DNA of 64,000 nt, taken from Rhynchopus euleeides (Eukaryota; Euglenozoa; Diplonemea; Diplonemida; Diplonemidae). Below the pieces are notes generated by a model, which was not told where the DNA came from, did no database searches, and saw only the letters and a program-made list of their open reading frames with translations. This document shows, piece by piece, positions 21,449 to 30,634 of this stretch. The stretch covers positions 744,001 through 808,000 of the forward strand of contig OY723279.1 in assembly GCA_963210315.1 (NCBI GenBank), read 5' to 3'. Within the stretch, counting starts at the first letter, position 1, and each line of letters begins with the position of its first letter. Both the position numbers and the translations under genes were made by a program.

Positions 21449-22377
21449 CACAGATGCCGTGTCACCTCCTGCGTCCGCAGCGCCCTCGCCATCTCCGTGG
21501 GGCATCCCCCGTAGCGGATGGTGGTGCTGGAGAGGCCGCTCTCGCCGTGATGCTTCGCGAGGCGGCCCACCAGCATCTCCGACAGATCCGCTCCCGACGC
21601 GATGAGCCCGAAGAGGAAGGTGAGCGCCCCGCGCTTCACGCTGTGGCCCGAGTAGGCCTCCATCCCCGGTGTTGCCCGCCACATCGCCGTCACATCTGCC
21701 GTCGAAACCGCCGTCAGCCGCTCGAAGGGGCGCAGGCGCGTCACCAGCTCCGCGATGGAGGGGGTCAGGTCCCCGCATATCACCGTCCACTTTGAGGCTG
21801 TGAACGGGTTGGCCCGACGGCCCTTCGGGGAGGTGTGCCAGTCTATTATCACCTCCGTGGGCTGCACCGCGATGAACTGCTCCGACGAGAGGGTGCACAC
21901 CTCCCCCCACCGGGCCGCGGTCTTCCACGCCGTCAGCGCCGCCAGTCGGAGATGCGGCTGTTGACACAGCGCCCGCGCCACGAGTACCTCCTTCGGCATC
22001 GGCGTCGCCTGCTGCTGCGGAATGGCCCCCCCGGCCGCACGCAGCGCGCTTGCCAGGCTGAGGAGGGGCTGCTGGGCGAGGCCGAGGTGGCGCATCGTCC
22101 CGGAGAGCGCCTTTGCGTAGGCCAGCATCCCCTGCGGCGACACCCCTGTCGCCAGCACGAACAGCATGGCGGTGTCGGCGTCGACTTCTAGGCCGTGCTC
22201 GTTGGCCCACCGCACCAGCCTTGCCCACAGCCGCTGCCTCTGTGACGAAGTGCTTCGCGCCCACATACCCGCCACCACGGCCTGCAGGCGCTCCACGGCC
22301 TCCCCGGGGCCGACCTCCACCTCTCCCGTGACGCGCACCGCCACACCCCCGACCCGAGCGGCCACGTGCCGCATCAT
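21448..22377 (-). CDS. Tyrosine recombinase of element 2
   Basis: 309 residues. Catalytic positions: Arg156 in WKTAARWGEV, candidate Lys185 in SPKGRR, His245 in GHSVKRGAL, His276/277 in LAKHHGES, and Tyr289 in TTIRYGG. Where element 1 has HSPRRG, this protein has HSVKRG, so the second catalytic Arg position is Lys248 with Arg249 beside it. An N-terminal helical region (residues 25-140) resembles the core-binding half of the family. The role is integration of a circular cDNA. Its stop overlaps the RT start by one base. Confidence 0.88.
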   Translation of the reverse strand: MMRHVAARVGGVAVRVTGEVEVGPGEAVERLQAVVAGMWARSTSSQRQRLWARLVRWANEHGLEVDADTAMLFVLATGVSPQGMLAYAKALSGTMRHLGLAQQPLLSLASALRAAGGAIPQQQATPMPKEVLVARALCQQPHLRLAALTAWKTAARWGEVCTLSSEQFIAVQPTEVIIDWHTSPKGRRANPFTASKWTVICGDLTPSIAELVTRLRPFERLTAVSTADVTAMWRATPGMEAYSGHSVKRGALTFLFGLIASGADLSEMLVGRLAKHHGESGLSSTTIRYGGCPTEMARALRTQEVTRHL

Positions 22378-22641
22378 CGCCCTCGCAAAGAGCGGTGTTC
22401 TCCCGCTGGCGGCGCCGGATGCGCCTAAGGGCGTTGCGGGCCCTGGCTGAGCGGGGTGGGGTCGAAGGGATGTGTCGGGTGGAGGAGATGTTGTTGAGGT
22501 GTTGTTGTTGTTGTTGTCGTTGTTGTTGATGCTGTTGATGTTGTTGATGTTGTGGATGTGGGGGGGGTTGGATGGGCGGCGAGGGGCGGGGTGTTGTAGA
22601 AGCGCGAGGGGGGGGCGGGCCTGGAGCCGGGAGGTGGGCAG

Positions 22642-23838
22642 TCACGCGCGCCCGCCCCCGGCCCTGCCGTTTCCCGGCGCCCTCGCCGGTGCCTTCGCCA
22701 CGATGCGCTGCTGGGGGGCTCTGGCGGCGGTGCGGGGGCGTGTGTGTTGTGTCTGGGGGGCGGCCCCCGGGCCCACTGCCGCAGCCGCTCGCATCACAGG
22801 GTGGGCCGTGGCGTCCTCCCTGGCGAGGTGGCGCTCGATCGCAGCTCGCGGCACCCTGTCTCGCACGAAGGCAATCTGGAGCAGCACCTGTCGCAGCAGG
22901 TGGTTCCCCAGCTCCCTCTGGGGGGTGCGCCCCCAGCCTGCGACGCACGCCGTCGCCAAGATCCAGAGGCGCAATGCCTCGAAGGCCTCCCCCAGAATGC
23001 GCCCCCCGGGGAGATGCAGCGAACCCGACACCCAGCGAGACTCGAGCTGCAGTACCAGGTACTGCGCGTCGGTCTCGATGGCCGCATCCCACTCCGCGAC
23101 GTCCGCCACATCCGCCGGGTGCACCGCCGCGCTCGTCATCGGCGCCGCCATCTGCGGGTACATCGGGGGCGGTGTCACCGGGGGAGCACCCATCTGCTGA
23201 GGAGGGGGAGGGGGCTGCGACGCCACCATCGATGCAGCCTGCTGCTGCATGGTCGCGACACGCCGGTCGAATTCCTCCTGGAACTGACGTGTTTGTTCTG
23301 CCGAAGCCTCGTCGAAGCGCCGCTGCTGCGCTGCTGCCTGTGCCTGCACTTCGTTCAAAGCCTCGCGCACCGCTGCCACCTCCCGTTCTGACTGCACCCG
23401 CATGTCCTCGATGGTCGTCGCCGCCATCTCGGTCTGGTGCACCGAGGTCTCGACGAGTCGGATGTAGACCCAATCCGGAGCGGGGAAGGGGTAGGTCACA
23501 TCCGGACCGTCGTGCACTTCGACTCCGGCCACATAGTTGTAGGCCTCCGACAATGTCACTTCATATGTCGGAGAGCCGTCCTGGTCAGGTGCACCCGCAG
23601 AGAGACGCGCTGCGTAACGCGCGAAATCCGTCGATCCGTCAGACGGTCTGCACGTGTATACAACACACGCATTCACCAGGGCAGCGGCCTGGTCCCCCAG
23701 CATCCGCACCGACATCTCCACAGGGGCCACAAACCCCTGCCCAGCGGTGGCTCTGGGGGAGACCGCCCGCGCCCGCTGAGTCCCCACCCACGACATGGTG
23801 AAGGGCTGCAGGGGGACGACGTCAGGGGAGGTTGTCAT
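22642..23838 (-). CDS. Gag-like ORF1 of element 2
   Basis: 398 residues from the ATG at 23838; a second Met lies at 23796. Residues ~160-235 are rich in Glu/Gln/Arg/Ala with heptad-like spacing (REVAAVREALNEVQAQAAAQ), predicting a coiled coil for self-assembly. A Pro-rich linker and then a helical C-terminal domain follow, ending in a basic Gly/Ala/Arg tail. It has no obvious residue similarity to the element 1 gag-like protein. A 264-bp interval rich in CAA repeats separates it from the recombinase start, so the recombinase may be expressed by frameshifting or internal initiation. Confidence 0.6.
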   Translation of the reverse strand: MTTSPDVVPLQPFTMSWVGTQRARAVSPRATAGQGFVAPVEMSVRMLGDQAAALVNACVVYTCRPSDGSTDFARYAARLSAGAPDQDGSPTYEVTLSEAYNYVAGVEVHDGPDVTYPFPAPDWVYIRLVETSVHQTEMAATTIEDMRVQSEREVAAVREALNEVQAQAAAQQRRFDEASAEQTRQFQEEFDRRVATMQQQAASMVASQPPPPPQQMGAPPVTPPPMYPQMAAPMTSAAVHPADVADVAEWDAAIETDAQYLVLQLESRWVSGSLHLPGGRILGEAFEALRLWILATACVAGWGRTPQRELGNHLLRQVLLQIAFVRDRVPRAAIERHLAREDATAHPVMRAAAAVGPGAAPQTQHTRPRTAARAPQQRIVAKAPARAPGNGRAGGGRA

Positions 23839-23909
23839 TGTGTAGCGGGCGACGGGCGGTTGGAAAGGGCAGTGGGGAAGAAGGCGTGGGAACAGAAGGT
23901 GAAAGTGTA

Positions 23910-24158
23910 ACAATAAAAGAAAGCGGACAAGACGAAGAGTGTTGGCCGCGGGGAGATTACCCTGATGAAGGGGGTGTTGTGTGGTGTGGTGTTAAAGTTA
24001 TATACAAGGTGTCCCGGGAAGGTGCATGGGCACAACATGGGGGGAGAGAGAGAGGGGAAAGGCAACAGGATTGGGGTTGAGGGGTGTCAGGGGTGATGAG
24101 GGGGATGGGGGTGTCTGCTGCCAGTGGCCTTGGGTCATATTCCCTCAGTAAACTGTGA
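23910..24158 (-). repeat. Element 2 split direct repeat A1
   Basis: 249 bp; 5-prime end of the element, starting TCACAGTTTACTGAGGG. It ends 71 bp before the gag-like ATG and is the probable leader/promoter region. Confidence 0.92.
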
Positions 24159-25952
24159 TCGTTCCGGGTGGGGGACTGTGCTTTTGATGCGTTGGCCACG
24201 CTGGGTGCCCGATCGGTGAAGCAATCCAGCGGGTGGCTGCGCCAAGAGGCAGTCCGCAGGGCGATGCGCGACCCGGACCTCCGGATGCGGGTGGAGGAGG
24301 GTCCGAACCAGTGGGCCGAGCAGATGATGCGCGCAGGGAGCGACGACGTGCGCACCTGGGCGGACTTCATCGCCCTGGCGGCGGCTGCGCGCGTGACCAG
24401 ATGCGTCGTCCTCGTGCTCATCGACAACCACCAGCCGATGCTTCTGTCCCCAGTAGGTGCGGGTGCAGTGGTGGACGCCCACTGTCTGCGGAGGACGGGG
24501 GGGCAACATGGGCACTACGTGCCCCTAGTTATGCCGGAGCCCATGCGTCAGCACCTGGCGGGTCTTCCCCCGAAGCCGATGGCAGCGGATGTCACGGGGT
24601 GCGATGGTGATAGTCCCATGCAGATGGTGCGTCAGGGGGGCTCGGCGGGCCAGGTGGAGGAGTGCGAGAAGTGCCGCCGCCCGTTCGACCGCTCCGCGAG
24701 GCATCACGCGTGTGGCAGATGCTGGCGCAAAGTGTGCGCGTCATGCGCAGTGCGGGGTGAGCGGTGCCCAGGCTACATTGACCGGGTGGCGGTGGATGTC
24801 GACGCTCCAGACCCTGCGGAGCAACCCGCGGTCACCCCGGATCTGCGGGAGGTCCTGGAGTCCGCCCGGGCGCGCCCCCGCCGGCGGAAGCCCATCCCGA
24901 GCCGCATGCACGACACGCCGATGGGGCCCAGGCAGCCGAGTGCCCCGCACGACTCGTCGGGGGCTGCGCACCATCCAACGCGGGTGAAGGAGGAAGTGGC
25001 GGAGGAGCCGGTCGCTCCCGGCCAGGACGTGGAGATGCACCAGGGCGGAGGCTCCCAAACCTCAAACACAGCCCCCTCTGGTGCGCCCTCCGCGACCCAC
25101 GGCCACAGCGTGCCCCCGGCGGAGAGTGCCTCCCGGGCTGCCCCAGCCCCCATGCAGGGGCAGGCCCAACATGCAGAGTGCCCGCCGTCGGGGTCGGGGG
25201 CCACAGAGAACCACCAGGGCGGAGGCTCCCAAACCTCAAACACAGCCCCCTCTGGTGTGCCCTCTGCGGCTCCGGTCACGGCGGCAGGCGCCCAGCCGTC
25301 TGGCCCCGCTCAGGCCGCGCGGCGCCGCCAGGGCGGAGGCTCCCACACCTTCAACACAGCCCCCTCTGGCACCTCTGGCGGAACAGCCCCCGGTGGGGCT
25401 GGCGGGATCCAGGGGGTTGCTGCGACGATGATGCGCAACGCCGCGCAGGCCCGCCGGGACGGGCAGCGCCGCAGCCGGACGGCCGCGTCCTCGAGACGCC
25501 TGGAGGAGCTGCGTCAGGGTGACGCGGCGGGCCCCATGGAGTTCGACGACGACCCGGCGAACGTGTGGGAGCCCGAGGACGACCTCCAGGCCATCGACGC
25601 CTACGGGGACGACGAGACGCCCGCGGCGAACATCCCCGCTCTGCAGGAGCTTGCGGCGTCCCGTGTCTGGGCCGAGGGGGTGGTAGCGCGGGCCCGCGGC
25701 ATGGCCCCCTGCGTCTCGATGGGAGGAGCCATCCCCCGCACCGTCGAGGCGTGGAGGCACTGCTTCCACCCCAGCTATGGCCTTTGCCCCCTCTCGCCCA
25801 GGGTGGCAGGTGACGTAGCGGCGGAGTGGCTGCAGGCGCGCATCCTGCAAGGGGGCGCGCAGGCCGAGCCCGGGAACCAGACGAGGGAGCCGGGGGTCAG
25901 CCTGCGCGTCTACATGCGCAAGCTGCAGACGGAGGTGGAGCGGGGCGAGTAG
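24159..25952 (+). pseudogene. LINE-like ORF part 2: second OTU-like domain, FYVE-like finger, tandem repeats
   Basis: 597 codons continuing the frame of part 1. There is no native ATG at the left end; the frame opens directly after element 2. An OTU-like protease domain spans about the first 125 residues: the Cys in RVGDCAFDALA (codon 24177) and His in GQHGHYVPLV (codon 24513). A zinc motif at 24661-24775 reads CEKC...RHHACGRCWRKVCASC, very close to the FYVE finger pattern. Three copies of a QGGGSQTSNTAPSG repeat follow. The C terminus is acidic then helical, stopping at TAG. A second OTU after the endonuclease is unusual for a LINE. The pair may process the polyprotein or act on host ubiquitin; this is inference. 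Confidence 0.75.
25035..25375 (+). repeat. Three in-frame copies of a 15-residue coding repeat
   Basis: CAGGGCGGAGGCTCCCAAAC and the following ~40 bp recur at 25041, 25212 and 25329, encoding QGGGSQTSNTAPSG (third copy QGGGSHTFNTAPSG). DNA identity is high while the spacers differ, pointing to recent duplication within the ORF. Confidence 0.85.
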
Positions 25953-26516
25953 GCGGAGCAGCGTCCCCACCCCCACCACCCCCCCCCCCCCCCCCCGGGA
26001 CCTTCCCCCCCCCCCTTTCATAGATGTGTGCAGGTGGCCGTTGTGAATGGTTAGACAGGGGCTGGCCACCCCCTCCCCCGGGCTCTGCACAGCAGGTCTG
26101 GGTTAGAAACAACATAACCCCCCCCCCCCCCCTTCCTCCCCTCCCTTCCTCCCCCCTCCCCTCCCCTCCCCTCCCCTCCCCTATTGATGTCCCCCCCCCC
26201 CCCTCCCCCAGCGCTTTGCCGCTCGTGTGAGTACCGCCCTGACTGGGAGAAAGGGTAGGGCTGGTTGGGTTGGCGGAGTTGGGCGGATGGGCGAAACGGA
26301 AAAATCGACGAGGTCGCAGCGTCAGGGCGTTCTGGGCTGGCTGGTGGTGGTTGGGACAAGACCGACGAGATTAGAAGCGGCACTGGTAGACGGGTTTTGA
26401 GGCCCCCCGCCCCCAGGTTCCCCCTGCCCACCTGGACGGACCCAAGTGCCTCACACCGGATCTCTCCCCACCCGGTGGTCCACCTGACGGATACGCGGAA
26501 AAAAAAAAAAAAAAAA
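25953..26516 (+). other. LINE 3-prime untranslated region with poly(A)
   Basis: Holds C homopolymers of more than 10 bases, CTCCC repeats at 26140-26180, and an 18-base A run at 26499-26516 that I take as the retrotransposon tail. Confidence 0.65.
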
Positions 26517-26649
26517 TGAAAAATTCGAAAAATTATTTTCTCGAAAAAAGTGGGTTCGTGGGTTTCGTTTTTCCCCACAACCCCGAAAAAAAATTTGGTA
26601 TTTTTTCAGATTTTGGACTTTTTCAGCAAACTGATTTTTTTTGGTTTTA

Positions 26650-27446
26650 CTTTTTGGGGTGGTCCATATTTACGTTGGGAAACCTGAAAAATTCTCGAGT
26701 GGCCAAAAACTCATCTCCCAGAGCAAAGTGACCCCACCACGGTTCGGAAAAATCGCGATTTTGTGGTACCAGGTGGTACCGGGTGGTACTACCTAGTACG
26801 GTACTAAATCAGATCACTGTCCCACACATGGTGGACAGGATGAACCGAATCGCTGTGCTGTACGAGGAACACCCGACCCTCTCCTCTGCTGACGCCCTCG
26901 GCCCTGTGGGCATCGCGATCTCGGTCGCCCTCCCTGCTGCTGGACTAGAGTGGGGCGACGACATCCGTGACTGTGCCATTGGGGATATGTGTCTCGCCGG
27001 TGAACCACGGTCCTCCCGGAACCATGCGCTGCGCGACAGTCTGCGGCGGCAGGGCTGGAAGGCGCTGGCGAAGCACCGTCCTTCCTTCTCGGGGATCGAA
27101 AACGGTGTGGACTACGACAGGACGAACGCGCTCCGCCTGGAGACGAAGGACGGGAGCCTCTCGCGGGCGCTGACGGTGGTGCTTACTGGTGGTGTCTTCT
27201 TCGCGACACGATGGGGGCGCAACGGCGCCTACGTCTCTGGCAGGCGTGCGACGACAGACGAGACGTCGGACTCCTCATCCAATGTGACAATTGCTACACC
27301 GTCGCTCGAGTAGCGCTACAGTCGCTAGCGATTCAGCGATTGCGACTGCGACGGGTGTAGCGACTGTCGCTGAGTCGCTCACCCATTTTTCAACTTCGAT
27401 TTCCGGAATTTTTCCGGACCGTGGTGGGGTCACTTTGCTCTGGGTA
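26650..27446 (-). mobile_element. TIR element E2, inverted relative of E1
   Basis: The left end (26700-26747) carries GGCCAAAAACTCATCTCC, CAGAGCAAAGTGACCCCACC. The right end (27420-27442) carries the reverse, GGTGGGGTCACTTTGCTCTG. The internal GGTACC-rich block at 26763-26805 and the CGACTGTCGCTGAGTCGC block at 27360-27380 are in opposite order to E1. Confidence 0.6.
26828..27313 (+). CDS. Hypothetical ORF inside element E2
   Basis: 161 residues from the ATG at 26828; the frame is open from 26783. Mixed polar composition, with a short hydrophobic stretch RALTVVLTGGVFFATRWG near the C terminus. No family recognised. E1 does not appear to conserve it, so it could be a captured fragment or chance. 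Confidence 0.3.
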   Translation: MVDRMNRIAVLYEEHPTLSSADALGPVGIAISVALPAAGLEWGDDIRDCAIGDMCLAGEPRSSRNHALRDSLRRQGWKALAKHRPSFSGIENGVDYDRTNALRLETKDGSLSRALTVVLTGGVFFATRWGRNGAYVSGRRATTDETSDSSSNVTIATPSLE

Positions 27447-27732
27447 GGGGGGGCATAACCCACTCTTTGTCAGCTGAAAAAAGTGTCACGAAAATTATTT
27501 TGGCCGTTTGGGCACGTTCAGGACAAAATGTTCGACCTCGGGTGACCAGGGACTTGGCGTGACTGTCGGACATGGTCAGAGGGCCGACCACCAAGGATGC
27601 CTCCGCGCGACATGTGCGCCGGCAGAGAATGACGTTATCGGGTGGAAACAGTCGGTGCACCAAGGGAAAGGTGCGCCAACCGGACAATACAATCTCTGTC
27701 AACACACAGCAGAGACAGTTGTCTACAATCGC

Positions 27733-27890
27733 ATCGACTCCGGACCGACTCCGGAGACTCGCCGGAGATTCCGGAACGGCTCCGGAGACTCCGGACCGAC
27801 TCCGGAGACTCCGGAACGGCTCCGAAGACTCGCCGGAGACTCCAGACCGACTCCGGAGACTCCGGTGACTCACCGGAGACACGAGAAATA
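27733..27890 (+). repeat. Minisatellite of CTCCGGAGACTC units
   Basis: Tandem variants of GACTCCGGAGACTCGCCGGA. The same family forms a second array at 38690-38885. Confidence 0.85.
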
Positions 27891-28035
27891 GGTTCCTTGA
27901 CCATCAACCTCAAGGAACCTCGGAACAAGGTTCCTTGGCCATAAGGAATCTCAAGGAACCTCGGAACGAGGTTCCTTGACCACAAGGAACCTCAGAAATA
28001 GGTTCCTTGGCCATTAGGAACCTCAAGGAACCTCA
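27891..28035 (+). repeat. Palindromic GGAACC repeats
   Basis: Four or so copies of AAGGAACCTC...GAGGTTCCTTG, each able to form a short hairpin, joined by CCAT/CCACAAGG spacers. Confidence 0.75.
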
Positions 28036-28430
28036 GTGGCACCTGTAACCACCTCAAAATGGCATGTAACCACCTGTAACCACCTGTAACCACCTGTCAC
28101 CACCTCAAAATGGCGTGTAACCACCTGTAACCACCTCAAAATGGCATGTAACCACCTGTAACCACCTGTAACCACCTCAAAATGGCGTGTAACCACCTGT
28201 AACCACCTCAAAATGACGTGTAACCACCTGTAACCACCTGTAACCACCTGTAACCACCTGTAACCACCTCAAAATGGCATGTAACCACCTGTAACCACCT
28301 CAAAATGACGTGTAACCACCTGTAACCACCTCAAAATGGCGTGTAACCACCTGTAACCACCTCAAAATGGCATGTAACCACCTGTAACCACCTCAAAATG
28401 GCGTGTAACCACCTGTAACCACCTGCTTCC
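28036..28430 (+). repeat. Minisatellite of TGTAACCACC and CTCAAAATGG units
   Basis: About 400 bp built of two 10-bp words, TGTAACCACC and TCAAAATGGC, in irregular order with ATGGCGTG/ATGGCATG variants. The regular ORF on the minus strand is a by-product of the array. Confidence 0.9.
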
Positions 28431-29042
28431 CCGAGAAAACCACCAGAAAACCCTTCAAACACCCGCAATAGGCCCATTTGGAGGTACTGGTGACCCGCTT
28501 CCCTCGAAGAACACCCTGAGAAAACCCTACAAGTCGTCTGTGGTTGGTTCCCTTGTTCTTGGGGCTATCAGAGCGACATACAGGCAACCCCAGGTTGGGC
28601 CGGAAGGAAGCGGGTCAGAAAACACCCGCTTCCCCACGAAAATAGGTGAAAAACCCCAGAAATAGGCCAGGAAAACCACATTTGGGGCCACTTATGACCC
28701 GCTTCCCCCCATAGTTGTCCAAAAAATGGATTTTTTTGGGTTCCTGATTTTTTAGTGGGCTTTCAGGGCTCCAGGGGGGCCCTGCTAGGGTTTTCATGAA
28801 AATCGGGTTCAAAAACGCCTAACTACTCGCGGTCCGGCTGGGAAACATGAAAATACGCATTTGAGAGCACTGCAGAATCCGAGCCGCACCCCCCAAGGCA
28901 AGCCGGGTCAGCCTTTGGGCGCCGCAGACAACCTGACCTAACGCGGACAACCTGACCGACACCGTCAACGAGCTGTACATCATCGCCTGGACACAGCCTC
29001 CGCCGAAGCACACTGGCTTCTCTTGGGCAGCCGAGCGTCAGA
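28431..29042. other. No gene seen
   Basis: Contains a degenerate direct repeat around 28428-28520 and 28618-28720 (ACCCGCTTCCC...GAAAA and CGCTTCCCCC). No supported ORF. Confidence 0.5.
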
Positions 29043-30634
29043 GCATGGGCTGCAGGGAATCGGATTCCTGGAATCGAGAATCCGATTCCGGAATCGAAAA
29101 ACCGAGTGGAATCCGATTCCACAAAAAAAGTCAAAAAATAGATTTCCCATTGGGTGACACTTGGTTTTTCATGGTTTTGTACGGGAAAAAGACAATGCGA
29201 TTTTTCGTGATTTTTCACCTCGGATGAGCCTCGATTTCGCAAAGTCGTCGGATTACCGAGACTTCTTGCTGAGCAGTGAATGGGGTCTGGCGAAATGAGG
29301 GCAGGAACATGCTTAGATTGACGATTCAGTGCGAAATAATGGCCATCGTGGATTCCGCGAGCCAAATTAGGTAGTCTTTTTTCAGTAGTAAGGTGTACCG
29401 AAAATCGACTTTTTTCGGGAGAACATCCTCGGCCGCGCACTTTACGTGCGCGTGCGGGGGAGGGGGGGGGGAAGCCCGCCGCAGGCGCCGGAAATTTTTG
29501 GGGTCTAAAAAAGAAGGTGTACCGAAAATCGACTTTTTTCGGGAGAACACGTCCTGGGCCGCGCACTTTCCGTGCGCGTGCGGGGGGGGGGGGGGGGGGG
29601 CAGAGAGCCCGCCGCAGGCGCCGGAAATTTTTGGGTCGACAAAAGAAGGTGTACCGAAAATCAACTTTTTCGACCAAGTCTTGCCAATTTTCGGCACTTT
29701 TGGAGCGCCATTCTCAGAAGAAATCCTCGGCAGGGGTGGGGGGGTGGGGGTCAACAGCCCGCCGCAGGCGCCGGAAATTTTCAGGCGTGGTTTCGTATGT
29801 TGTGTTGCCGTTGTGTTGGCCGGAAGTATTCAGGGACACTTCAGGGACGGAGAGCCAGCCCCCTGGCCCAACTAAAAACCGGATTTTTCGGCCAAAAATT
29901 CGAAATTTTCGCATGGTGTGCGAATGTGTTGAGAGTAACGGAAAATGCCCAAATTTTCATGTATCGAAAGAGTTGGTGAGCAATTCGTCCTTCTGTTCAA
30001 TTCGACCCAAAACTGCCACCAGCCATTTTCTAAGGGCTTCTGGGTGGGTTCTGACCAGAAAAATGGCTGAAAAATGGACGGAAACCCCCAAAAACCACCC
30101 AGAAATGGCCAGAAATCGGTTTTTGGGCCCATTTTTCACCCAGAAACACGTTTTTGGGCCTCTGTGAAAATTTCGATTTTTTGACATTTTTCGCGATTTT
30201 CTACAACTACTCGCCCACACAAAAACCGTTTTTTAGCAGGGAAATGCAACAAATCAACGAATTAAGCCGTTTTAACCCCTTTCGTGCACTTTTTGGTCCC
30301 AGAAGGGGGTATATGGGGTGTTGGGGTCCCCCTACGACTTGTCCATTTTTCGACATTTTTGGGTCAGATTCCGGAATCCGATTCTCGATTCCGGAATCGG
30401 TGGAATCCGATTCTGGATTCTGGAATCGGATTCCACCGATTCCACGATTCCGGAATCGGTGATTTCGATTCCGGAATCGGATTCCACAATTTTGGAATCG
30501 GCGTTTTCGATTCCGGAATCCGATTCCACTCTTTTTCTGGAATCGTGGAATCCGGATTCTGATTCCGAATCCGGATTCCACGATTCCCGGAATCGAAAAT
30601 TTTTATTTGGAATCCGATTCAATGCAGCCCATGG
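29043..30634 (+). mobile_element. Repeat R1, copy 2, with inverted ends
   Basis: The left end CATGGGCTGCAGGGAATCGG at 29043 is mirrored at the right end by CCGATTCAATGCAGCCCATG finishing near 30634, so the unit has ~25-bp inverted termini. Bases 29521-30632 are nearly identical to 895-1990. Internally, units with GCCCGCCGCAGGCGCC recur at 29474, 29609 and 29759. No convincing protein; a non-autonomous TIR element is the best reading. Confidence 0.65.

Larger units (their letters stand above)
19029..24158 (-). mobile_element. Complete YR retrotransposon with split direct repeats (element 2)
   Basis: A 5,130-bp element on the minus strand inside the LINE-like ORF. In element orientation: A1 (24158-23910), gag-like ORF, tyrosine recombinase, RT/RNase H, B1 (19759-19528), A2 (19527-19279), an 18-bp C/T-rich spacer (19278-19261), and B2 (19260-19029). 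A repeats are 249 bp and B repeats 232 bp. No target-site duplication is present: the TGG codon at 19026-19028 joins TCG at 24159 in frame. Gene order and repeat layout equal those of element 1, but protein similarity is only moderate, so these are two lineages of one group. Confidence 0.92.
12955..26516 (+). mobile_element. LINE-like retrotransposon with dual OTU domains, split by element 2
   Basis: About 13.6 kb as it stands and about 8.4 kb without element 2. The left edge is placed at the start of the C-rich sequence near 12975 and is uncertain. The right edge is an 18-A run at 26499-26516, consistent with a poly(A) tail. One ORF of about 2,524 codons is recovered across the insertion. 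RT plus a CCHC motif and restriction-like endonuclease place it with R2/NeSL/CRE-type non-LTR elements. Long C runs lie in the 3-prime region (25979-25996, 26118-26131). Confidence 0.75.

Noticed and set aside
22465..22560. Poly-Gln/His coding tract between the gag-like ORF and the recombinase of element 2
   Set aside because: A CAA-repeat microsatellite; neither flanking frame clearly uses it, so it was left unannotated as coding.
21449..23473. Upstream extension of the element 2 RT frame
   Set aside because: It overlaps the recombinase and gag-like genes in another frame and is Gly/Arg/Gln repeat-like; the TGATG overlap gives a better start.
28036..28430. CRISPR-like regular repeats
   Set aside because: The units are contiguous 10-bp words without unique spacers, in a eukaryotic repeat region: a minisatellite.
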